Below the pieces are notes generated by a model, which was not told where the DNA came from, searched no databases, and worked only from the letters and a program-made list of their open reading frames with translations. The position numbers and the translations under genes were made by a program. A stretch of 24,607 nt of DNA from an uncultured Collinsella sp. (GTDB lineage: Bacteria > Actinomycetota > Coriobacteriia > Coriobacteriales > Coriobacteriaceae), in assembly GCA_902490095.1 (NCBI GenBank), contig CABUCQ010000018.1:1-24607 (forward strand), in the 5' to 3' direction. This document shows, piece by piece, positions 1 through 6,093 of the stretch. Position 1 is the stretch's first letter. The number at the start of each line of letters is the position of its first letter.

Positions 1-300
1 AAAATCGATGAACGGCGAGGTGGTGGTGATCTGGATCACGGCGGCCGAGATAAGGCCGATGACGAGTGCCTGACCGATGTTGGGGCGCACGACCAGGATG
101 GTGAGGCAGAAGGCCGAGATGATGAACTCGGGGCTGATCATGCCGCCCGAGATGCCCGAGATGGCCTTGCCGACGGTGAAGTTGAGGATGAAGCCGGCGG
201 CAAGCAGGATGGCGAGCAGGACGAGGGCGCGGACGTCGAGTTTGCCGCGATCGGCGGTCTGGACGGTGCGGGGCTGGGTGGCGGTGGTGTTCTGAGACAT
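1..300 (-). CDS. TrpP-like tryptophan transporter, N-terminal 100 residues (runs off window)
   Basis: The reading frame starts with ATG at 298-300 and is still open at position 1, so only the first 100 residues are visible. A GAAAGGA ribosome binding site lies just upstream. Residues 1-22 are polar; residues about 24-45 form a hydrophobic segment, followed by a GGMISPEF turn (52-59) and two more hydrophobic stretches (60-71 and 77-92) ending near TTTSPF. This pattern, a short glycine/proline turn followed by membrane segments and a TTSFP-like motif, resembles the small TrpP tryptophan transport proteins of Firmicutes. The assignment is strengthened by the upstream leader peptide with three consecutive Trp codons and a terminator, which implies control by charged tRNA-Trp. 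An ECF-type S component for another substrate is the main alternative. I am fairly sure it is a membrane transporter and moderately sure of tryptophan. Confidence 0.6.
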   Translation of the reverse strand, partial: MSQNTTATQPRTVQTADRGKLDVRALVLLAILLAAGFILNFTVGKAISGISGGMISPEFIISAFCLTILVVRPNIGQALVIGLISAAVIQITTTSPFIDF

Positions 301-380
301 GGTGAAAATCCTTTCGGAAGGGGAGTACAAGAGTAAAGCGGAGGCGCGTGATGCGAATGCGATCGGGCTCGAGATAGAAA

Positions 381-408
381 AAGGCCCCCGGTCGAAACCG
401 GAGGCCTT
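381..408 (-). terminator. attenuator terminator with UUCG loop
   Basis: On the minus strand a 12-bp stem (one G-U pair) closed by a UUCG tetraloop is followed by a U run (positions 376-382). It sits between the Trp leader peptide and the transporter gene, so it would cut transcription before the gene unless prevented. A competing pairing is visible: leader RNA from 451-458 (codons just after WWW) is complementary over 8 nt, with one G-U, to 388-395, which is the loop plus the 3' arm of the terminator. A ribosome stalled on the Trp codons would leave 451-458 free, whereas one at the stop codon (445-447) would cover it. The hairpin is seen; the switching is inferred. Confidence 0.8.
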
Positions 409-444
409 CCAATCACCTAGAGCGCAAAAACAGGCGTGAGGGAC

Positions 445-513
445 TCACTGTCGACCGATCGTATTCGCATCACGCCACCACCAGTTGTTGAGGGACTTCA
501 TCGTGTTCTTCAT
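445..513 (-). CDS. trp-type leader peptide (22 aa, three consecutive Trp codons)
   Basis: This short frame starts with ATG at 511-513 behind a strong AAGGAG site (521-528) and reads MKNTMKSLNNWWWRDANTIGRQ, then TGA. The three Trp codons are contiguous at 475-483. About 40 nt after its stop comes a terminator hairpin, and about 145 nt after the stop is the start of a TrpP-like transporter gene. This is the classical arrangement of translation-coupled attenuation: ribosomes stalling at Trp codons when charged tRNA-Trp is scarce would allow read-through. The peptide itself probably has no function beyond sensing. A chance occurrence of WWW in a well-placed, well-initiated short frame immediately before an attenuator is unlikely. 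Confidence 0.85.
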   Translation of the reverse strand: MKNTMKSLNNWWWRDANTIGRQ

Positions 514-571
514 ATCGGTGGCTCCTTTCGTGATGCCGTGGCGCAGTAGCACCTGATTGCTGTTGCGCTGC

Positions 572-577
572 ACTATA
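572..577 (-). promoter_or_regulatory. possible -10 box for the Trp leader transcript
   Basis: The minus strand reads TATAGT here, about 60 nt upstream of the leader peptide start, and no other good -10 is seen nearby. The -35 is poor (TTCCCC with an 18-bp gap). An A/T-rich dyad at 599-621 (10-bp arms) sits where the -35 region would be and could be an operator or only the tail of the upstream gene's terminator region. Confidence 0.35.
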
Positions 578-641
578 GCACAGCAAAGTGTTTGCGGGGA
601 AATCTTTTTTGAAAAGATTTCAGCGGTGTTTCCCGCCGGTC

Positions 642-679
642 AAAAAGGCGGGCGGGACGAACCGTGCCATCCCGCCCGC
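642..679 (-). terminator. intrinsic terminator of the C69 peptidase gene
   Basis: On the minus strand a 10-bp GC-only-like stem (arms 670-679 and 648-657) with a 12-nt loop is followed by a run of five U (642-646). It starts 12 nt after the stop of the C69 peptidase gene. Confidence 0.85.
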
Positions 680-691
680 ACCAGTGAGGGA

Positions 692-2650
692 TTACTCCTT
701 GTTGCGGCGATAGAGGATATAACCGCCTGCGGAGATGACGGCAACGCCAGCGATGGCGAATGCGGCCACCATGCGGCCATCAAAACGATCGCCAGTGGTG
801 GGCAGGCCGCCCTTGGTGTTCGTCTTGTTGGTGGTTACCGTGGTCGTGGTATCCGACTTACCAGACTTCTCGGGCTTGGTGGCGGGCTGCTCGGGCTTAG
901 CGGGCTGCTCAGGCTTGCTGGGCTGATCCGGGGTACCGGGCTGCTCGGGAGTGCCAGGCTGCTCGGGGGTACCAGGCTGATCCGGGGTGACCGGATCGGT
1001 GGCAAGAGCGTCCTGGGCGTAGGTGATGGACTCCTTGAGGCCTTTGGTCTCGGTGTTCAGGTCGCTTGGGGTGAAGGGCTGGTCAAAGTCTCCGGCCTTC
1101 TGATAGGCGCGCATCTCCTGGAGCAGGGCCTTGCACTTCTTGTAGGTGTTCTCGGTAGCAGCCTTGCCGGCCTTGTTGGCCAGGGCGGTGCGGCCCTCGG
1201 TGGTCGTCTCGGCCAGCATGGCGGCGTCAACTTCCTTGTTCTGCTCGATGAGCTCGTTTTGCAGGGCATCGAGGTAGGTGCGGACGCCGGTGGCGAGGGT
1301 GGCGCGGTTCTCGAAGCAAAGGGAGCTAATGTCCATGAGGACGTAGTTGATGGAATTCTCGGGCTCCTCGTTGTTTACGATGTCCGCTTCGTCGCAGTGA
1401 TCGAAGGAGACAGTCTGATCGCTGAAGTACGGGCTAACCTCAGTCATCAGAGCGGAGTACAGCGGTATGGCAACGGAGAACTCGGCGCGCGAGAGCATCT
1501 CCCACTGGATGGTTGCAACCTGGGGATCGAGGCCGTTGCGAATCTGGAAGAGGTTGATCTCGGTGTTACGCTCACTGCCAATGCAATAAACACCATCAGT
1601 GTTCGCGTTGAGGCCGGGGACGTTCTCGCCGCGGTTGCCGAAGGCGCGAATCAACTCGAAAGTGCTCCAACCAGACTTGCCAGGTTTGAAGAACAGGGGC
1701 TGGATTTCGCTGACCATGGCTCCCTTTTGGTCAGGATAATCATCGCTCTTAACTGTGATAATGTCGTAATCTGTGCCTTTGGTCAGCGGGCTACCAAAAT
1801 AGTTGCGGCCCTGGACATAGCGGGACCACTGGTGAACGCCGGAATCGGCGAGGCTTTCGCCATAGGTTTTGGCGACATCGAACTTGCCGTCGGTGTACTC
1901 GGCGAAACCATTTTCTTCGGGCATGGACTGGATCTTCTCAGAATGGAGGCAATTCTCGGTGTCATTGAGGGCGACATCGTAGTTAAGACTGCCAATATTG
2001 GGATTGAGTGAGGCCACGTTGCCGGCGAGCTTCATGGCGATCCACTGATGGCCGGAAAGCGCGGCGAACAGCCAGGTCTCGTTGTTGTCGGCGATGATGA
2101 TCTGGTCGTTGGAGTAGACGCCCTGCTTATCGATCAGGCTGCCGATCAGCTTGACGCCCTCGCGGGCCGTGGCACTTTCGCCCAAGATGACGCTCGCGTA
2201 GCTATACTCACCCAAGCCCTTCGTCAGAGGGTCCACGGCTTCGACATCTGCATTCATACTGGTGCTTAGCGTGGCAGAGCAGGATACGCCCATTTCGTTG
2301 ATGCCGGCCTCGGAGTAGGCATCCCAGCGTCCGTGCCACTGCGAAGGATGATCGCGCACGTAGCTATAACGATACGTGGTCTTGGTCGAGGTGTATGTGA
2401 AGTTGGACTCGTCTGAGCCGTAGATATAGCCGGGGCCATGTGAGGGCTCGATGCCGAAGTGTTTGAGGTAACGCGTATCAAAGTCCTCGGCACGGCCGTA
2501 GTACGTGTTGCCGTCGGCCGTTAGATCTCTGCCCATGTAGATCTGCGTGCAGGCGAGCGCAGAGGTCGGCATGGACATGATGGTTGCAGCTCCAAAGGCG
2601 AGGCCTATGCCTAGCTTCTTGAGCGCGTTGACGGGGTGAGTTTTCCTCAT
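692..2650 (-). CDS. secreted, sortase-anchored C69-family dipeptidase (PepD-like)
   Basis: A 652-residue protein of the C69 dipeptidase family, N-terminal-nucleophile hydrolases that cleave dipeptides or short peptides. Residues 1-33 form a signal peptide (MRK, hydrophobic core, SALA), directly followed by Cys34 in CTQIYMGRD, the conserved start of mature C69 enzymes. Signal peptidase cleavage at ALA|C would therefore expose the catalytic Cys. GNTYYGRAED (47-56) and NEMGVS (118-123) match the family. The body is followed by a helical region, a Pro-rich spacer built of PGTPEQ-type repeats (about 555-600), LPTTG at 616-620, a hydrophobic helix and a YRRNKE tail, i.e. a sortase signal. It should act at the cell wall on external peptides. 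The start is supported by GGGAGGGA before ATG. It is transcribed alone: terminators lie on both sides. No sortase is in the window. Confidence 0.93.
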   Translation of the reverse strand: MRKTHPVNALKKLGIGLAFGAATIMSMPTSALACTQIYMGRDLTADGNTYYGRAEDFDTRYLKHFGIEPSHGPGYIYGSDESNFTYTSTKTTYRYSYVRDHPSQWHGRWDAYSEAGINEMGVSCSATLSTSMNADVEAVDPLTKGLGEYSYASVILGESATAREGVKLIGSLIDKQGVYSNDQIIIADNNETWLFAALSGHQWIAMKLAGNVASLNPNIGSLNYDVALNDTENCLHSEKIQSMPEENGFAEYTDGKFDVAKTYGESLADSGVHQWSRYVQGRNYFGSPLTKGTDYDIITVKSDDYPDQKGAMVSEIQPLFFKPGKSGWSTFELIRAFGNRGENVPGLNANTDGVYCIGSERNTEINLFQIRNGLDPQVATIQWEMLSRAEFSVAIPLYSALMTEVSPYFSDQTVSFDHCDEADIVNNEEPENSINYVLMDISSLCFENRATLATGVRTYLDALQNELIEQNKEVDAAMLAETTTEGRTALANKAGKAATENTYKKCKALLQEMRAYQKAGDFDQPFTPSDLNTETKGLKESITYAQDALATDPVTPDQPGTPEQPGTPEQPGTPDQPSKPEQPAKPEQPATKPEKSGKSDTTTTVTTNKTNTKGGLPTTGDRFDGRMVAAFAIAGVAVISAGGYILYRRNKE

Positions 2651-2668
2651 AATCCCTCCCAGCGTGCG

Positions 2669-2692
2669 AAAGCCCTCTGTCGCCAGAGGGCT
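2669..2692 (-). other. hairpin in the 5' UTR of the C69 peptidase gene
   Basis: A 9-bp perfect stem (AGCCCTCTG and its complement around a 4-6 nt loop) lies about 20 nt before the start codon and is followed on the minus strand by only UUU. It could be a weak terminator/attenuator or an mRNA-stabilising hairpin. The rest of the 2651-2880 gap contains the promoter and AT-rich sequence, with a repeated AGCGTAAYGAA at 2715-2725 and 2767-2777. Confidence 0.5.
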
Positions 2693-2795
2693 TCAGCCAA
2701 TAAAGACACCCCACTAGCGTAACGAACTGGAAACAATATTCATCTATGAAAGATACTTACTCGATAAGCGTAATGAAATATGCGATGAGTGGTTA

Positions 2796-2823
2796 ATTAT
2801 ACTCAGTTTGTAGCTTTAGCCAA
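2796..2823 (-). promoter_or_regulatory. promoter of the C69 peptidase gene
   Basis: The minus strand has a perfect TATAAT (2796-2801) with TTGGCT as -35 (2818-2823) and a 16-bp spacer. Transcription would start near 2789, giving a 5' UTR of about 140 nt. No other promoter of similar quality is visible in this AT-rich stretch. Confidence 0.65.
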
Positions 2824-2880
2824 ATAAAGACTCCCTGCAATTACTGCACCTGAATAAAGCGTCTGGAAATACCCGAAATG

Positions 2881-2920
2881 AAAATCCCCCGCTGTTTGGC
2901 AAATGCATAAACAGCGGGGG
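2881..2920 (-). terminator. terminator of the lipid kinase/microprotein operon
   Basis: A perfect 12-bp stem (2886-2897 with 2909-2920, five G-C pairs at the base) with an 11-nt loop is followed on the minus strand by AUUUU. It lies 37 nt after the stop of the 30-residue microprotein and upstream of the C69 promoter. Confidence 0.85.
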
Positions 2921-2956
2921 AGACGATAATTGGATGAATATCATACCAATGTGGAA

Positions 2957-3049
2957 TTACTTCTTCCGACGGTGGATCACGTTGATCGCATAGCCGACGA
3001 GCATGGCCAGAACAATGACGATAAAGCCGAGCAGGGGATTGTCGTTCAT
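2957..3049 (-). CDS. 30-residue single-pass membrane microprotein
   Basis: A short frame of 31 codons with ATG at 3047-3049 and TAA at 2957-2959. It has an ideal AGGAGG ribosome binding site at 3055-3060 that overlaps the stop codon of the lipid kinase gene, so translation is probably coupled. The product starts MNDNPLLG, has one hydrophobic helix (about residues 6-24, GFIVIVLAMLVGYAINVI) and ends in a basic HRRKK tail, which predicts N-out/C-in insertion. A terminator follows at once. I do not recognise a family. The position suggests it partners or regulates the membrane-acting lipid kinase, but that is inference from gene order only. Confidence 0.75.
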   Translation of the reverse strand: MNDNPLLGFIVIVLAMLVGYAINVIHRRKK

Positions 3050-3058
3050 GGGGTCCTC

Positions 3059-3976
3059 CTATTTACCGAGCGGTGAGAATTCGTCGACGATGAGGTCGAG
3101 ACATTGCGGAAGCGCGCGGGCGCCAAAGACGCCGGAGTTGCTGGAGATAATCTCGCCATCGAACTGCATACCTAGGGACGGCGTGCAGGTAATTTTGGCT
3201 TCCTTGGTCTGGATGATCTTAAACTGCGGACGTCCGAGCACCTTGCCGGCGGGGTCGAGCGCGGCGGTAATCACGGTGGGCAGCAGCTGCACGGTGCGCA
3301 CGGGCTCGATGACTGCGATGTCCACCATGCCGTCGTTCATGCGGCAGTCGGGGAACAGATTGATGTCGTTTTGGATGACCGAGGTGTTGCCTGCCATGCA
3401 GCAGATGCCGTCGAGCTCCTCGACAATGCCGTCATGCTCAATTGTAAAGTGCGCCACCGTGGGATTGGGCGTGGCGAGCGCGGACAGGAAGTAGGCGATC
3501 TCACCGATGTCGTTTTTGGTGGGGGCGGCCTTCATCATGATCTCGGCATCGTAGCCCGAGCCGGCGATGATGATGAAGCCATGACGCTTCTCGTTGCCGT
3601 TCTCGTCGAGCCAAAAGAGCTCGCCCATGTCTGCCTTGACGGTGCGGCCGGCGCGGCAGGCCTTGGCGAGTGCCGCCGCCTCGGGGGCATTGCCGATGTT
3701 GTTGAAGAACAGGCAGGCCGTGCCGGAGGGAAAGACGAGTATGGGGACGCCGCATCCGCGCATCTGGTCGAGCACGTTAGAGACGGTGCCGTCGCCGCCC
3801 GAGACCACCACGCGATCGAACTCGCGCACGTCCGCCACGGCGTCTTCGGGCTCCATGCCGTCGCCGATAAAACGCATCACGACCTCGTCGCCGCCCTGTG
3901 CGAGGGCGTGCGTGAATGCGTAGATTTCATCTGAGCTGGGGCCCGATGCCGGGTTGTGGATGATAAGGCAGCGCAT
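3059..3976 (-). CDS. diacylglycerol kinase-like / YegS-type lipid kinase
   Basis: A 305-residue protein with the diacylglycerol kinase catalytic fold that phosphorylates lipid substrates with ATP at the inner membrane face. It starts MRCLIIHNPASG, the usual first strand and nucleotide loop; SGGDGTVSNV (59-68) is the family's core motif; PSGTACLFFNNIG (83-95) is the second motif; FDGEI near residue 273 matches the C-terminal FDGE signature. The length is normal for the bacterial single-domain enzymes. The second motif departs from the usual GTxNDFAR, lacking the Asn-Asp pair, so substrate range may differ. It is cotranscribed with the 30-residue membrane protein and divergent from rnd. The exact lipid (diacylglycerol, undecaprenol or other) cannot be read from the sequence. 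Confidence 0.88.
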   Translation of the reverse strand: MRCLIIHNPASGPSSDEIYAFTHALAQGGDEVVMRFIGDGMEPEDAVADVREFDRVVVSGGDGTVSNVLDQMRGCGVPILVFPSGTACLFFNNIGNAPEAAALAKACRAGRTVKADMGELFWLDENGNEKRHGFIIIAGSGYDAEIMMKAAPTKNDIGEIAYFLSALATPNPTVAHFTIEHDGIVEELDGICCMAGNTSVIQNDINLFPDCRMNDGMVDIAVIEPVRTVQLLPTVITAALDPAGKVLGRPQFKIIQTKEAKITCTPSLGMQFDGEIISSNSGVFGARALPQCLDLIVDEFSPLGK

Positions 3977-4074
3977 ACTTACGTTCCCGTTCTGTGACTA
4001 ACCGAGTATAGTTGTAAGGCAATGCCGATATCCTACCCGTGTTTTTCGGGCCTAACCTTATTCGATGGGTTGAT

Positions 4075-5208
4075 ATGTACATTTCCACACATCAGGCTCT
4101 ACTCGACTTTTGCCAGCGCGCCCGCGAGTTCGACGCGATTGCCGTCGATACCGAGTTTTTGCGCGAGCGCACGTTCCATCCGCGTCTGTGCCTGGTCCAG
4201 ATTGCCACCCCTGCCGAGAGTGTCGCGGTCGATCCGCTGGTGATCGACGACCTGTCACCGCTCGCCGAGCTTATGGCCGACGAGAGCGTGACCAAGGTGT
4301 TCCACGCCTGCTCGCAGGATATGGAGGTTATGCTCCATACCGTGGGCGTGCTGCCGCGTCCTATTTTTGACACGCAGGTCGCCGCTGCCTTTTTGGGCGA
4401 GCGCCAGCAGATTTCCTACGGCGCGCTCGTGCAGACGTTTTGCGGCGTCTCGCTGCCCAAGACCGAGTCGCTGACCGACTGGTCGCGCCGCCCGCTGACC
4501 GACAAACAGATTGAGTACGCGATCGATGACGTCAAGTACCTGATCGTCGCCTATACCGAGATGATGAGCCGCCTGCGTGAGCTGGGCCGCGTGGACTGGG
4601 TGCTCGACGAGCTGCGCCCGCTGGCCGATGAGTCGCACTATCGCGCCGACCGTCACGAGGCATTCCGTAAGGTCAAGCGCATCAACTCCTGCAGCCGTCA
4701 TCAGCTGGGCATCGCGCGCGAGCTCGCCGCCTGGCGCGAGGACCGTGCCGAGCGCCGCAACATCCCGCGCAAGTGGGTCATGTCCGACGATACGCTGCTG
4801 GCGCTCGTCAAGCGCAATCCCGTGCGCGTCGAGGAGTTCCGCAGTATCCGCGGTACCGACCAGCTGGGGGAGCGCGATGTGGACGGCGCGCTCATGGCCA
4901 TCAAGCGCGGCGCGAGTTGCCCGCACGATCGCCTGCCGCTCATGGTGCGCGGGCACCGTCAGATCTCGCCGGAGCTGGAGAGCGTGACCGATCTTATGTA
5001 TGCGCTCATTCGCCTGGTTGCCGAGCGCTCGGGCGTGGCGACCTCGGTCATTGCCTCGCGCGACGACCTGGCCGACTACATTGAGCATCCCGAGCAGAGC
5101 CCCCTGCGCGAAGGCTGGCGCTTTGAGCTCGTGGGCTCGCGCCTGGACGATCTGCTTTCGGGCAACATGGGGTTGACGGTCAAAGATGGCAAAATTGAAT
5201 TGCTGTAA
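4075..5208 (+). CDS. rnd: ribonuclease D (3'-5' exoribonuclease with HRDC domain)
   Basis: RNase D trims 3' ends of tRNA precursors and other structured RNAs in the cytoplasm. From ATG at 4075 the protein has 377 residues. The DEDDy exonuclease motifs are all present: DTE (25-27), the Asp in HACSQDME (82), FDTQ (99-102), and Y148-x3-D152 in YAIDDVKYL. An HRDC-type nucleic-acid-binding region follows at about 205-285 (ARELAAWREDRAERRNIPRKWVMSD region). The frame is open upstream to GTG 4039, but the ATG at 4075 places MYISTHQALLDF directly before the exonuclease domain and fits the family better; its ribosome binding site is weak. It is followed after 64 nt by a membrane zinc protease gene. 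Confidence 0.93.
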   Translation: MYISTHQALLDFCQRAREFDAIAVDTEFLRERTFHPRLCLVQIATPAESVAVDPLVIDDLSPLAELMADESVTKVFHACSQDMEVMLHTVGVLPRPIFDTQVAAAFLGERQQISYGALVQTFCGVSLPKTESLTDWSRRPLTDKQIEYAIDDVKYLIVAYTEMMSRLRELGRVDWVLDELRPLADESHYRADRHEAFRKVKRINSCSRHQLGIARELAAWREDRAERRNIPRKWVMSDDTLLALVKRNPVRVEEFRSIRGTDQLGERDVDGALMAIKRGASCPHDRLPLMVRGHRQISPELESVTDLMYALIRLVAERSGVATSVIASRDDLADYIEHPEQSPLREGWRFELVGSRLDDLLSGNMGLTVKDGKIELL

Positions 5209-5272
5209 GGAAGCCTAGCCGCTTGAGTGGGTAGAATGCCTCCAACGTGTAACTCGATTCGGAGGAATTCGC

Positions 5273-5977
5273 ATGCCTTATTACTATGGATACGGCTTTG
5301 GTATCGACCCGCTGTACCTGCTGGTTGTTCTTGTCTGTACGGTGCTCGGTCTTGCCGCACAGAGCTATATCAACTCGACGTACAAGACGTGGTCCAAGGT
5401 TCGCTCGGACGGCGATACGGGCGCTGCGGTTGCTCGCCGCATGCTCGACGCCAACGGTTGCAACGCCGTGGGCATCAAGGGCGTTGCCGGCGAGCTCACC
5501 GATCACTACAACCCGCAGGATAACAATCTGTATCTCTCGGACGCCAACCGTTCGGGTGGATCGGTCGCAAGCGTTGCCGTCGCCTGTCACGAGGCGGGCC
5601 ATGCCGCCCAGCGTCAAAGCGGCTACGCCATGATGCAGGTGCGCAGCGCCCTCGTGCCCGTCGTCAACTTTACCCAGAACACTTGGACCATCGTGCTGCT
5701 TATGGGCCTGTTCATGAACATCGCGGGGCTCACGACTCTCGCGTTGATCTTCTTCTCGTTTAGCGTGTTGTTCCAGCTGGTTACGCTGCCGGTCGAGATC
5801 GATGCCAGCCGCCGCGCTGTGGCCTACATTGAGCAGTCGGGCATGAGCTCCAAGCAGGTCAACGGTGCCAAGAAGGTGCTGACGGCAGCTGCGCTTACCT
5901 ATGTGGCAGCGGCGCTCACCTCGATTATTCAGCTGCTCTACCTTATGGCTCGCTACAACAGAAACTCCAACCGATAA
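5273..5977 (+). CDS. YugP-like membrane zinc metallopeptidase
   Basis: A 234-residue membrane protein of the Zn_peptidase_2 (YugP) family. A short YYYGYGFG start is followed by a membrane segment (12-30). The metalloprotease signature HEAGHA is at 106-111, with the soluble region before it containing the family's GVAGELTDHYNP and LYLS motifs (71-88). Two or three further hydrophobic helices follow (about 135-175 and 205-226). ATG has a good GGAGG site upstream. The physiological substrate of this family is not known. It is transcribed in the same direction as rnd and xseAB, and a GC-rich hairpin follows it. Confidence 0.9.
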   Translation: MPYYYGYGFGIDPLYLLVVLVCTVLGLAAQSYINSTYKTWSKVRSDGDTGAAVARRMLDANGCNAVGIKGVAGELTDHYNPQDNNLYLSDANRSGGSVASVAVACHEAGHAAQRQSGYAMMQVRSALVPVVNFTQNTWTIVLLMGLFMNIAGLTTLALIFFSFSVLFQLVTLPVEIDASRRAVAYIEQSGMSSKQVNGAKKVLTAAALTYVAAALTSIIQLLYLMARYNRNSNR

Positions 5978-5993
5978 CAAATGGGACTGACAA

Positions 5994-6025
5994 AGCGCCG
6001 CGGGGATTTGTGTCCCAGCGGCGCT
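5994..6025 (+). other. GC-rich hairpin between the zinc protease gene and xseA
   Basis: Perfect 8-bp outer arms (5994-6001 and 6018-6025) plus an inner GGGA/TCCC pairing. There is no U run after it, so it is a poor intrinsic terminator. TGGGAC at 5982 and near 6037 could each pair with GTCCCA at 6012-6017, giving alternative folds in the xseA leader. Confidence 0.45.
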
Positions 6026-6093
6026 GTACTATGTGTGGGACTTGAATTTGCGCAGGGCCGGAGCCCATGTGCACGATGACGAAAGGAGGCTGC

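Noticed and set aside
557..2011. Open frame of 484 codons on the plus strand
   Set aside because: It lies fully antisense to the C69 peptidase and across its terminator; composition is typical of antisense frames in GC-rich genes and no domain is visible.
2546..2570. Lipobox reading of the C69 peptidase signal (SALAC)
   Set aside because: The -3 position is Ala, not Leu, and the Cys aligns with the family nucleophile; the C-terminal LPTTG anchor also argues against lipoprotein attachment.
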